Shown here: piece after piece, positions 18,287 through 27,521 of the stretch
Numbering within the stretch: the stretch's first letter is position 1
How the letters are laid out: the number at the start of each line of letters is the position of its first letter
Source: an uncultured Rubripirellula sp.
GTDB lineage: Bacteria > Planctomycetota > Planctomycetia > Pirellulales > Pirellulaceae
Direction of reading: 5' to 3'
NCBI GenBank assembly: GCA_938075415.1
Contig: CALJHC010000020.1
Coordinates: 124,001 to 188,000, forward strand
Length of the DNA: 64,000 bases
Notes under the pieces: generated by a model
Database searches by the model: none
The model's input: the letters and a program-made list of their open reading frames with translations, nothing else
What the model was told of the DNA's origin: nothing
Translations under genes and position numbers: made by a program

Positions 18287-19828
18287 GTGATTGAGAAATG
18301 GGATCGGTTACTCGCAATCTGTTTTTCCAGTGGGGGTCTTTGTCGATTGATCTTCACCTGGTTTGTCTTGTTAGCCTTGCTGTTAAACAGTGCTGAGGCG
18401 CAGGTGCAGGGTTCACGGGAGAGAACGGTCCTGCAGGACGCCACGGTGAGGCAAGCTCTGACGCGGGCTGTCAAGTTTTACCGTGACGAATTATCAAAAC
18501 ATGGTGGCTACGTTTATCAATATGCCGCCAATTCGAGCAAGCGAGAAGGAGAAGGAGCGGTTGGTTTAACAACCGGATGGGTAGAACCACCGGGCACACC
18601 TTTTGTCGGGCAGACGTACCTCAATGCCTATCGATTGTGTGGCGATCCAATTTTATTGGAAGCTGCGGTGGATGCGGCGAACGCGTTGATAATGGGGCAA
18701 CTTGAGTCAGGGGGATGGGGTAATCAGATCGAGTTTGGTCACGATGATCGAAATCGTTACGCCTATCGAGTTGACGCTGGATTGAAAAAAGATCGCTCAC
18801 AAAAAAAATCAAATGTCACGACGCTTGATGATAATAAATCGCAATCTGCCGCCAGTTTCTTGATGCATTTGGATCGTGAGTTAGCGTTTAAGAATGCCGC
18901 AGTTCATGAAGCGACGCTGTACGCGTTGAACTCCTTTATCAGCGTTCAATATTCAAATGGCGCTTGGCCGCAGCGTTATGACGGGTTTTCGGAGAGTGCA
19001 CTTGCCAAAGCCGCCACACCGGCAAGTTTTCCTGAGACGTGGTCCAGGGTTCATCCTGGCAAGAAGTATGGTGCTTACTACACGCTCAATGACAATACCA
19101 TTAGCGACATGATTCAGTTGATGCTGGGGGCTTGGGATATTTACCATGATCGAAAGTATCTCAGTGCAGCCAAAAGTGGCGGTGACTTTCTTATTCTGGC
19201 TCAACTGCCGACCCCGCAACCAGGATGGGCGCAGCAGTATGACGAGCAAATGAATCCTGCTTGGGCCCGCAGATTTGAGCCACCCGCGTTGACGGGCGGT
19301 GAGTCGCAAGCCGTCATGAAAACACTGCTGATGTTGTATCGTCGACTTGCAGCAAATGATGATGACGCTGATCGGTATTTGAGACCCTTGCAGCCGGCGT
19401 TGGATTACTACCGAGCGTCATTGAGGGAAGATGGGAAACTGGCCAGGTTTTACGAGCTAGAAACAAACCGGCCGCTTTATATGACGCGAAAGTACGAGCT
19501 GACCTATCGAGATGATGACCTGCCGACGCACTATTCATTTGTGGTTTCTTCGAAGCTGGAACGGCTGCAGGCTGAACTCGATGAGGTTCAGATAACGCCC
19601 AAAGAGCGTCTATGGAAACCCACTGCCTTGCAGCCCTCAGTGAGGACTGATCGACTTGAGCATGAAGTCAGGAAGGTCCTCGCAAAGATGGATGAGCGTG
19701 GTGCATGGGTGGAGTCTGGAAAACTGAAGTATCATGGACAGGATGATAAGACCACGATGGTGATCAGGAGTACGACATTCTGTCATCATCTGCTTGTATT
19801 GGCCGGTTGGTTGGGTGGAACGATTTAA
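18287..19828 (+). CDS. Secreted pectate lyase, polysaccharide lyase family 10
   Basis: A 513-residue protein with a GTG start at 18287 and a hydrophobic export signal (about residues 20-38, ending near AEAQ). The PL10 pattern is clear: GGWGNQIEF (142-150), DDNKSQSA (181-188), NGAWPQRYDGFSE (224-236), YTLNDNTISDMI (265-276), and the signature GWAQQYDEQMNPAWARRFE (313-331) that carries the substrate-binding and catalytic arginine region. The fold is an (alpha/alpha) toroid and the enzyme cuts polygalacturonate by beta-elimination, needing calcium. It is monocistronic. It suggests growth on plant or algal pectin-like polysaccharide. Confidence 0.93.
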   Translation: MIEKWDRLLAICFSSGGLCRLIFTWFVLLALLLNSAEAQVQGSRERTVLQDATVRQALTRAVKFYRDELSKHGGYVYQYAANSSKREGEGAVGLTTGWVEPPGTPFVGQTYLNAYRLCGDPILLEAAVDAANALIMGQLESGGWGNQIEFGHDDRNRYAYRVDAGLKKDRSQKKSNVTTLDDNKSQSAASFLMHLDRELAFKNAAVHEATLYALNSFISVQYSNGAWPQRYDGFSESALAKAATPASFPETWSRVHPGKKYGAYYTLNDNTISDMIQLMLGAWDIYHDRKYLSAAKSGGDFLILAQLPTPQPGWAQQYDEQMNPAWARRFEPPALTGGESQAVMKTLLMLYRRLAANDDDADRYLRPLQPALDYYRASLREDGKLARFYELETNRPLYMTRKYELTYRDDDLPTHYSFVVSSKLERLQAELDEVQITPKERLWKPTALQPSVRTDRLEHEVRKVLAKMDERGAWVESGKLKYHGQDDKTTMVIRSTTFCHHLLVLAGWLGGTI

Positions 19829-20013
19829 AACAGTGGTGGGGACACGTACTTTCAGGCGTTTGCTAAGGTGTTGTGTCTGGGACCGGTATTGGATCAGGCT
19901 GGTCGACGCATGAAGTTTCTCGATCATGATTCCAGAAACTAGCCTGATAGCCAAAAATCTGGCCTGATTTTACTGACAGTCTTACGTTATATCTTTCATG
20001 TTCAGAATGAATC

Positions 20014-20052
20014 CTACCTATGCACGGAGATATTCTACCCATGCACGGAGAT
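20014..20052. repeat. 18-bp direct repeat upstream of the GGQ-protein gene
   Basis: ctacc(t/c)atgcacggagat occurs at 20014-20031 and 20035-20052, 17 of 18 bases identical, period 21. The second copy supplies the GGAG that precedes the next start codon at 20061, so the duplication creates two Shine-Dalgarno-like sites. Confidence 0.8.
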
Positions 20053-20060
20053 GATGAGGG

Positions 20061-20633
20061 ATGAATTCAGATGCAGTTTTCCCGAACGCAGTGGATTGCA
20101 TGCCGGTAAATTTCTATACCGGATTGCACCCTACCCTTTGTTCGCTCGCCGACTTGTCAAGTAAGTGTGATTTGAGGACGCAAAGACGAAGTGGTCCTGG
20201 TGGACAGCATCGAAATAAAACGAGCAGTGGTGTTTTTCTGTTGCACTCACCTACTGGTGTCACGGCGGAGGCAACGGAGAGGCGAAGTCAGGCTGATAAT
20301 CGAAGGGTAGCTCTTGCCCGAATGCGTCTGAAGTTGGCGGTGGAGGTTCGGACTGAATCTGCGCTGCACGCGAAAGTGTCGCCCGAAGAAGAAGCTGCTA
20401 GAAAGAACTTGGTCGCTCGCAAACTACGTGTGTCAACCACCAATGAAGACTTCGCACCGTTGTTGGCAATGTTGCTCAATGATCTTCATGCCGCCGGTGG
20501 GCAACCCAGTCTTCTTGGCAGGCAGTGGGCGATTGGAACCAGCTCCTTGGTGCGTTTTTTAAAAACTCACCCGCCTGCATTCTCTTTTGTCAATGCTGTG
20601 CGTGGTCATCACCGCCGACTGCCGCTACGCTAG
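20061..20633 (+). CDS. Release-factor-like protein with GGQ domain
   Basis: A 190-residue protein. RRSGPGGQHRNKTSSGV (42-58) is the GGQ loop of class I peptide-chain release factors, which triggers peptidyl-tRNA hydrolysis in the ribosome. The protein has no stop-codon recognition domain, as in ArfB and RF-H type proteins. The C-terminal 90 residues (ending FVNAVRGHHRRLPLR) are basic and not the usual ArfB tail. A role in rescue of stalled ribosomes is likely by family, but unproven. Start ATG 20061 has GGAG 10 bases upstream; ATG 20100 is an alternative. Confidence 0.8.
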   Translation: MNSDAVFPNAVDCMPVNFYTGLHPTLCSLADLSSKCDLRTQRRSGPGGQHRNKTSSGVFLLHSPTGVTAEATERRSQADNRRVALARMRLKLAVEVRTESALHAKVSPEEEAARKNLVARKLRVSTTNEDFAPLLAMLLNDLHAAGGQPSLLGRQWAIGTSSLVRFLKTHPPAFSFVNAVRGHHRRLPLR

Positions 20634-20797
20634 GAATCAGCGATCGTGATGAATTGAGTAGGATTCTTTAACACTTGGGGCTGCGGAAGAGTCCCAATGA
20701 TGTAGTATGCTCGTTAGACTGTTTTAGGATCATTGATGCAGCTTAAGATCTGACGATCGGAAGAAGATCAGAACAACCTTTCTCCCATTACATTTTC

Positions 20798-23110
20798 ATG
20801 GAATCGATTTTGATGTTGAAGAAGCAATCACCTTCATATCAATGGATCTGCAAATCCTTGATTGGTTTGATCCTGCTAGCCACAATGATGATTTCTCAGG
20901 CGACCGCAGAAGAAATATTTATCGAAGCGGAGAGCTTTAATGAGCGTGGTGGTTGGAAGTTAGACACTCAGTTTATTCAGTCAATGGGATCCCCTTACCT
21001 TCTGGCCCATGGTCTGGGAGAGAAGGTCAAGGATGCCGTGACCGATATGAAGGTCACGAAGCCCGGTACGTATCGGGTTTGGGTCCGTACGTTTGACTGG
21101 GTGGCAAGGTGGAATGCATCTCCGTCACCCGGGCGTTTTCGAATATCCGTTGGAGGTAAATTGCTGGCGACCGAATTCGGCACAGTCGGAAAAACCTGGG
21201 GCTGGCAAGATGGTGGAACGGTAACGCTGGGTTCCGGTGAGACTCAGCTGCGACTGATGGATCAAACCGGCTTCAACGGGCGATGTGATTGTATCTACCT
21301 GACCTCGGACTTGGAGGGTGCGCCCCCATCGGCAAATGAGGTTCTTTCCAACTGGCGTCGACGCCAGCTGCACCTTCCGGACACGCCTCAGGTCAAGGGT
21401 CCGTATGATTTGGTTGTGGTGGGTGGTGGTTATGCGGGGATGGGTTCGGCAATCTCCGCAGCTCGCATGGGTTGCCGTGTGGCATTGGTACAGGATCGTC
21501 CCGTTTTAGGCGGCAACGGATCAAGCGAAGTTCGTGTTTGGGCCAAGGGAAACATTCGACGCGGCAAGTTTCCACGAATTGGCGAAATCATTGAAGAGTT
21601 CGCGGACAAGGCAAAGAAATCACCTGGTCAATACGAGGAATTTGGTGATGACCTGAAGGAGCAAATCGTTCGCGCCGAGCCGAATATAGACTTGATGCTG
21701 AATCATCATGGTTTCGCCGTCGAGAAAGAAGGCAGCCGGATCACGGCGGTTAGAGCGATCGACACAAGGTCGGGTTCAGAAGTCAAAATTATCGGCAATT
21801 ATTTTGCCGATTGCACCGGTCACGCCTGGATCGGAACTTGGGCCGATGCCGATCGCGAGATGACACCCGTTGGGCGGATGGGTATGAGTAACATGTGGGC
21901 TTGGGATGAACAGGATAAACCGATTGCTTTTCCAGAGACGCCATGGGCACTTCAGCTCAACATGGAGGACTTTCCGTATCCTCGAGATCATCATGGCCAA
22001 TGGTTTTGGGAGAGTGGATTTGATAAGGATCCACTGAGCGATGCAGAGGGAATTCGTGACTGGAATCTGAGAGCGGTCTTTGGGGCGTTCAACGCGATGA
22101 AAAACGGTGATGGTGCGGTGGATCACCAGACAGCTTTCCTGACATGGATTGCATACATTGGAGGACCTCGCGAGAGTCGCCGTTTAACGGGTGATGTGGT
22201 GCTAACCGAGGAGGACGTTGTTTCCAAGCGTGATTTTTCAGATGGTTTTGTGCCCAGCACTTGGTCGATTGATCTGCACTATCCAAAACAACAATATGCC
22301 AAGAAGTTTCCTGACAACCCGTTTATTTCAATAGCGCAACACGGAAAAGGTGTCGACCGAAGTTATGGTTATCCTGTGCCCTATCGTTGTTTCTACAGTC
22401 GTAATGTTGACAATTTATTCATGGCTGGAAGATGCATCAGTGTTACCCATGAAGCACTTGGTACGACGCGGGTGATGAAGACTTGCGGAATGATGGGTGA
22501 GGTGGTTGGAAAAGCCGCGTCAATCTGCACGCTGAATCAATGCACCCCGCGTGATGTCTACAACCAGCATCTGCCTGAGTTAATTGAGTTGATTCAGTTG
22601 CCAGGTAAAGCTCGTCGAAGCACACCTTCTGCTGAGATTGTCATTCCGAGTGACGCGCTGCCCCTGGCGGGTCCCCTGGGCCCTCCGACGGGAATGTTGA
22701 TTTCCGACCTAAAGGGTATCGTGGTTGATGACGACCAGGCGGTTCTGAAGGGTAATTGGATTGTTGGAAACGGGCTGAAAAATTATGTTCGTTATGGATA
22801 TCGTTACGCCGGTCCCACGAGTGGTGCTTCAGCCACTTTCACAATTGCTGCTGAAAAGGCCGGGCGGTATTCACTTCAATTATTCAGCCAGGCTCACCCC
22901 AATCGTTCAACAAAAACGCTCGTCAAGATTGTCGCAGCTGGCAAGACAGTCACCCATACGATTAATCAGCGAACACCTTCCAAGGATGACATCTGTAAGG
23001 TGACGGACTTGGAGTTAGGTATGAACGAAACCATTCTGGTAACAGTTGAGACGCAAGGTGCTGACGGCAATGTGCATCTTGATGCAGTACGGCTTTTGGA
23101 ACTGCCGTGA
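20798..23110 (+). CDS. Exported FAD-dependent oxidoreductase with beta-sandwich modules
   Basis: A 770-residue protein. A signal peptide lies near residues 15-37 (hydrophobic core LIGLILLATMMISQATA). Residues about 40-170 form a carbohydrate-binding-like beta domain. A Rossmann FAD site follows: DLVVVGGGYAGMGSA (204-217) and LGGNGSSEVRVW (237-248), typical of the FAD_oxidored group. The last 130 residues resemble golvesin-type C-terminal modules of secreted proteins. The substrate is unknown. Its stop codon overlaps the GTG of the next gene (GTGA), so it is coupled to a membrane protein with two FMN domains. The signal has no twin-arginine motif, so the cofactor would have to be inserted after Sec export. 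ATG 20813 is an alternative start with GGAA upstream. Confidence 0.85.
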   Translation: MESILMLKKQSPSYQWICKSLIGLILLATMMISQATAEEIFIEAESFNERGGWKLDTQFIQSMGSPYLLAHGLGEKVKDAVTDMKVTKPGTYRVWVRTFDWVARWNASPSPGRFRISVGGKLLATEFGTVGKTWGWQDGGTVTLGSGETQLRLMDQTGFNGRCDCIYLTSDLEGAPPSANEVLSNWRRRQLHLPDTPQVKGPYDLVVVGGGYAGMGSAISAARMGCRVALVQDRPVLGGNGSSEVRVWAKGNIRRGKFPRIGEIIEEFADKAKKSPGQYEEFGDDLKEQIVRAEPNIDLMLNHHGFAVEKEGSRITAVRAIDTRSGSEVKIIGNYFADCTGHAWIGTWADADREMTPVGRMGMSNMWAWDEQDKPIAFPETPWALQLNMEDFPYPRDHHGQWFWESGFDKDPLSDAEGIRDWNLRAVFGAFNAMKNGDGAVDHQTAFLTWIAYIGGPRESRRLTGDVVLTEEDVVSKRDFSDGFVPSTWSIDLHYPKQQYAKKFPDNPFISIAQHGKGVDRSYGYPVPYRCFYSRNVDNLFMAGRCISVTHEALGTTRVMKTCGMMGEVVGKAASICTLNQCTPRDVYNQHLPELIELIQLPGKARRSTPSAEIVIPSDALPLAGPLGPPTGMLISDLKGIVVDDDQAVLKGNWIVGNGLKNYVRYGYRYAGPTSGASATFTIAAEKAGRYSLQLFSQAHPNRSTKTLVKIVAAGKTVTHTINQRTPSKDDICKVTDLELGMNETILVTVETQGADGNVHLDAVRLLELP

Positions 23111-24831
23111 TCGACTCAGTGGCACCGAGAAAAATCAGACAATCGGTCTCCAACCTGCGACTCTACGTGGTGCATCTGCTCCGCGTCGTCATGGTGGCCT
23201 ACTTGCTATTCTCCGTGGCACGTCCTGACACAGCACCCCGTGATGGCTTGGCGACACCGGATTTGAATGTGCTCATTGAGATGGGTCATGAACTTGATCC
23301 CGCGTGGTCGTTGAGTGATCGAGACGCCAAGAGCGGATTGTGGAAGGTGAAGGATCAAATCGGATCACCTGTCGGATGGGTTGCGCGAAGTTTCCCTGCT
23401 GCGGAAGGGATCATTGGTTATCGTGGACCGACGGAAGTTTCTGTCTTGTTAGATCGCGATTTAAGAATCGTGTCGGTTCGTCTGCTGGGCAGTTCTGACA
23501 CGGAGGAACATGTTGACGCAGTATCGCGCGACGAAACGTTTTTCCGCCAATTCGTGGGTTGGAATTGGATTGACGCACCGAAATCGATCTCAATAGATGG
23601 GGTCTCCGGCGCGACGCTCACATCTTTTGCTTTGACAGAAGGACTCATTCAACGCATGGGTGGGTCTGCCCCTTCATTGATTTTCTCGGCGGGACTCAAC
23701 TTAGCCGATGCGCAGCGGTTCTATCCCCAAGCAACGCGTATTGATCCAGAAAGCGGTGGCGTTTTCGACGCGGATGCAAGTGAGGTCGGAAGATTGTTGC
23801 GTACAGGGCCACTTAGCGATGAGGTGATCGGCTATCAGGGACCGACTGAGTTGTTGTTGCAATTGAATGATCGGAATGAAATCGAATCACTTCAACTGCG
23901 GGGATCTTTTGATAACGAACCTTACGTTGATTACGTGCGCACTGAATATGGTTTCTGGAAGATTTTCAAGGGAATGAGTCTGCAACAACTTTCAAAATTT
24001 GATCCGGTTGCTGCTGGTGTGGAGGGTGTTTCAGGCGCAACCATGACGAGTCAGGCTGTTGCGGAAACACTCGTTGCGGCTGCGAAAGAACATCAGAAGC
24101 TCGCAACCAAACCATTGAATGATCAGCGACAAAACAAAGGTGCGGTTCGTTGGCGGTGGTTGGAACTAGCCAGCTTTGTGGTGGTGATGATGGCTGCTGT
24201 GGTGCAATTCGGAGGTGTTCGTCAAATCAAGCGAATACGATGGATCTGGCTGATACTCGTGGTTGTTGTGATTGGGTTTTGGACGGGGCATTTCGTTTCC
24301 ATCTCGCTGATTGCCGGCTGGTCTGCCGAGGGAGTGGCTTGGAGGGTCGCCCCGGGCTTAGCGCTTGTTGCTGCTGCGGCGTTTCTGTTTCCTATGCTGA
24401 CGAAGCAAAATCTCTATTGCAACCATCTTTGCCCGCATGGTGCAGTTCAGCAGCTGGTGAAGCCATCGGGACACTCACCGCGTCGACGTCGACTTAACGC
24501 AACGGTCGCAAATTGGTTTCGGCAGGTCCCGGGTATTGTTCTTGTCTGCGCATACGTCGCGATTGTTCTGCGCCCCTCGATTGAATTATCGAACTGGGAG
24601 CCATTTCATGCATACCTTTTCAGAATTGCCTCTTGGTCATCCTTGGTTTTTGCAGGATTGAGCTTGCTGGTTGCCGCGATACTTCCCATGGCCTATTGTC
24701 GATTTGGTTGCCCAACCGGCAGGCTGTTGGATTACTTGAGATTCAATGCACGCAGTGGTTCGCTGAAGAGGGCTGACCTTGTGGTGCTCGTGCTCGTATT
24801 ATTTGCGACAATCGCCAAATTGGTTGATTGA
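23107..24831 (+). CDS. NosR-like membrane electron-transfer protein with two FMN-binding domains
   Basis: A 574-residue protein with a GTG start overlapping the stop of the FAD oxidoreductase gene by 4 bp. An N-terminal membrane helix (about 20-37) is followed by two tandem FMN-binding domains, each ending in the flavinylation signature: DGVSGATLTS (T172 predicted FMN site) and EGVSGATMTS (T314). Then come about six membrane helices (355-570) with two CxxxCP motifs, CNHLCP (C438, C442) and CRFGCP (C531, C535), as in NosR and related electron-transfer proteins. The FMN domains should face outside the cytoplasm, where ApbE attaches FMN. It probably passes electrons from the membrane to the exported FAD partner. 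No apbE is in the window. Confidence 0.88.
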   Translation: MIDSVAPRKIRQSVSNLRLYVVHLLRVVMVAYLLFSVARPDTAPRDGLATPDLNVLIEMGHELDPAWSLSDRDAKSGLWKVKDQIGSPVGWVARSFPAAEGIIGYRGPTEVSVLLDRDLRIVSVRLLGSSDTEEHVDAVSRDETFFRQFVGWNWIDAPKSISIDGVSGATLTSFALTEGLIQRMGGSAPSLIFSAGLNLADAQRFYPQATRIDPESGGVFDADASEVGRLLRTGPLSDEVIGYQGPTELLLQLNDRNEIESLQLRGSFDNEPYVDYVRTEYGFWKIFKGMSLQQLSKFDPVAAGVEGVSGATMTSQAVAETLVAAAKEHQKLATKPLNDQRQNKGAVRWRWLELASFVVVMMAAVVQFGGVRQIKRIRWIWLILVVVVIGFWTGHFVSISLIAGWSAEGVAWRVAPGLALVAAAAFLFPMLTKQNLYCNHLCPHGAVQQLVKPSGHSPRRRRLNATVANWFRQVPGIVLVCAYVAIVLRPSIELSNWEPFHAYLFRIASWSSLVFAGLSLLVAAILPMAYCRFGCPTGRLLDYLRFNARSGSLKRADLVVLVLVLFATIAKLVD

Positions 24832-24921
24832 CGTGTTTGTGTTGGGGTGATCTGACCTCCAAGGCATTAAAGATCGGGTGTTGCCCAAAGCCCCCGCGGC
24901 GACGCGTCATCCACTTAGTGG

Positions 24922-26280
24922 TTAGGCGATCTGTGGATTTTTTCGGAACTGGTAGTAGGCCCAGCTGTGAGCAGGTGCGAGAAACAAGCCCATACCCGCT
25001 GCGTATCCAATCAGGACACCATCGGTTCCATAGAGATAACCACCAATCCAGACAGCCAAGCCGGTTGGAATTGATCCAATAAGCGATGCTATCAGTAATG
25101 GCTTGGCTTTCATCGCCAACACATAAAATCCTTGCACCGCAGCGATGTGGTTAGCGAGACCACCGATACCCAATAGCGCGACTTGAAACGGTGTAATGAA
25201 TCGTTCTTCAAGGCCTCTCCCTAATATTGGCAGGGTGGACACGAACAGGGTAAGTGCCGAAAAGCCAAGAAGAAGTAAGCAGGTTGAGATAATCGCAGTG
25301 CGTCTCCAGACTGTTCCCGCGAGTTCTCGGTTTCCCGAACCATGATGCGCGGCAACCATGGGGTATTTCGTCTGGACCCATGCAAGGGACAGCATTTGGA
25401 TGGCGGTGGTGACACTGAGTGTCATTCCCAAGGGTGCAGCTTCTTTGTCACTGTGGAATTTGCAGATAATGATTGTGAAAAATTGAGTAGCAAAGTGAAA
25501 TGATGCGCTGATGAGCGCAACCCGCCATTGCACGGGAACCACCTCTCTCATCCAAACAAAACGCGATGATACTTGTTTGATCTCATACATTTTTTTGAAG
25601 AAATCACGTTTGGTGACTAGCACGACGTAGATCGAAATCACGCTTTGGATCAACGACGCAAACATTAACGCCCATAGTTTCAAACCAGAAGTCAGGGCTA
25701 ACCAGACAGCGAGAGATCCAAGAATCATCTGAATCAAGCGATACCGATAAATGAGATCGCGGTAGCCCGCACCCTCAAGGATTGAAAGAGCTGGGGCAAA
25801 GGCAATTGCGATCGCAGCGACGGGGACGGTTGCAACCAGTGGCCAACGCCATGTCGTCTCAGAGTCAGCTAGGGTGAACCAACCAAAAAGCAAAGCAACA
25901 AGGGTGTAGATGAAGGCCGCGGACCCGAACCAACGAAATGATGATCGGATCAAGTCGCGCATTCGGGCAGTGGCTTGGAGCCAATCAGGGTCCAAGTCAA
26001 GCGGGGTATCGGATTCGATTGCCTTGACTTCTGCTTGTTTAATTGCTGCAGAGGCGTGCCCGCTTTGGCTAACGAGCACATTGAGTAGGCCAAGTTCAAA
26101 GTACGCTTGGATCCCGACGATTCCAACGATGGTGTAGTAGATGCCTTGCTCAGCTAACTCCAGCGAATTAATCAGAAAAATGATCGTGATGGGACCAGAA
26201 ATGGCCTGCCAGCCTCGCGTGATTAAAGCATATGCGAGCGAGCGATCCCATTGCAGACGATCAAGGAGGTTAGCCAACAT
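24922..26280 (-). CDS. Polysaccharide flippase-like membrane protein
   Basis: A 452-residue, strongly hydrophobic protein with about 12 predicted membrane helices spread over the whole length, as in Wzx/MATE-type lipid-linked oligosaccharide flippases. I infer the function from the topology and from its place as last gene after a FkbM methyltransferase and a GT2 glycosyltransferase (gaps 69 and 80 bp). Starts at ATG 26280. Confidence 0.7.
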   Translation of the reverse strand: MLANLLDRLQWDRSLAYALITRGWQAISGPITIIFLINSLELAEQGIYYTIVGIVGIQAYFELGLLNVLVSQSGHASAAIKQAEVKAIESDTPLDLDPDWLQATARMRDLIRSSFRWFGSAAFIYTLVALLFGWFTLADSETTWRWPLVATVPVAAIAIAFAPALSILEGAGYRDLIYRYRLIQMILGSLAVWLALTSGLKLWALMFASLIQSVISIYVVLVTKRDFFKKMYEIKQVSSRFVWMREVVPVQWRVALISASFHFATQFFTIIICKFHSDKEAAPLGMTLSVTTAIQMLSLAWVQTKYPMVAAHHGSGNRELAGTVWRRTAIISTCLLLLGFSALTLFVSTLPILGRGLEERFITPFQVALLGIGGLANHIAAVQGFYVLAMKAKPLLIASLIGSIPTGLAVWIGGYLYGTDGVLIGYAAGMGLFLAPAHSWAYYQFRKNPQIA

Positions 26281-26360
26281 GAAGTATCAGTCTTCCGATC
26301 ATCGTTGTCTCGAACCGAGGGGGTCTGGTTATGGACGTTGTGTCGAGTTGAGAGAGTGGG

Positions 26361-27452
26361 TTATTGTGTTTTTGGTTCACTCGATCTTCGCATACTGAAG
26401 ACTTGTCGTCGAATACGAACGGCCTTTCTAGCCAGCCGGTAAAACGAATACCACGGCAATTTGCCGATCTTTGCTTTGTGCCCGGCTTCGAATTGCCCTG
26501 ATCGATTACCTGCAAACAAAATTGCATCGAGACTCGCGATCAATGCTGCGAGCCATAGAAGCAATGAATTGGGGTGTTTTTGCAGGGCAATTTTTAGCAT
26601 TTCCATTGCCGCAGTTGGATTGCCGGATTTCAAGGCCAAGTTGATCCAGAAAATCCGACGATTCCAATCGTCCTTTTTGGGTGGAGGGATCTTGGCATCG
26701 ACCGCAGTGAGTTGATCCAAACCAATTCTTTCTCGCTGCTCATCAAGAATTTTCTGTCCTTGTTGTCGTTGCTCGATATTCACCGTCCAGTTCGCAGAAG
26801 TTGCATGAACACGATAATAAAGGTGAGTCTCACTCAGGTTTCGTAACTCGCCAACTTCTGCCAGTCGCAGCCATAATGAGTAATCTTCGGCGCAAGGGAA
26901 TCTTTCATCGTAACCACCCGCCTGCAAAACCGCTGCTTTGCGGACAGTTACACAAGATTGGAAAAACGCATTCGCCTGACCATGAAGATGCCTTTGATGA
27001 ATTTCGTGATGTGAGAGTGGATGAGGGATGGGACCAATCGCTCGACGATGACCTGTTATCGCATAACCTTGTCCGCCAACAGCGACACAGGAACGATGAT
27101 CAAGTAAGTGATGGACTTGGTCTTCAATCCAGTTTGGTGGTGCAAGATCGTCCGCGTCAATCCAAGAAATGAGGTCAGTCTTGGCAAGAGCTAGCAAGTG
27201 GTTTCGAGTTGCCGCCCGACCCTGATTGGTTTGCGAGTGAGACGAAAGCTGTTCATGTTGTTCCGCAAAAGCGTTCGCTATCTGCAGTGTTGAATCACTT
27301 GAACCATCGTCCAGGACAATGATGGAGATCTGACCACGATAGCTCTGTGCCAAAACGCTATGAATCGTATCTGGCAAATAAGAGGCAAGGTTATAAGCAG
27401 GAATCACAACGGTGACGGGCGGTAACTGATGCGTTTTGTGGTTGTCCGTCAC
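26361..27452 (-). CDS. Family 2 glycosyltransferase
   Basis: A 363-residue GT-A enzyme. The fold start VTVVIPAYN (13-21), the nucleotide-binding DDGSSD (48-53), the metal site DADD (99-102) and the AEDYSLWLRL segment near 185 are all present. It transfers a sugar from a nucleotide-sugar to an acceptor, probably on the cytoplasmic membrane face. The C-terminal 130 residues have an unassigned helical region. Start is GTG 27452. Middle gene of the FkbM-GT2-flippase unit. Confidence 0.9.
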   Translation of the reverse strand: MTDNHKTHQLPPVTVVIPAYNLASYLPDTIHSVLAQSYRGQISIIVLDDGSSDSTLQIANAFAEQHEQLSSHSQTNQGRAATRNHLLALAKTDLISWIDADDLAPPNWIEDQVHHLLDHRSCVAVGGQGYAITGHRRAIGPIPHPLSHHEIHQRHLHGQANAFFQSCVTVRKAAVLQAGGYDERFPCAEDYSLWLRLAEVGELRNLSETHLYYRVHATSANWTVNIEQRQQGQKILDEQRERIGLDQLTAVDAKIPPPKKDDWNRRIFWINLALKSGNPTAAMEMLKIALQKHPNSLLLWLAALIASLDAILFAGNRSGQFEAGHKAKIGKLPWYSFYRLARKAVRIRRQVFSMRRSSEPKTQ

Positions 27453-27521
27453 GCCTTTCGTTTCCCTTCGTCAGTACAGATAGTTTTGGTCGCCAAGTTG
27501 GTACTAAATCGCTTCAGCGAA

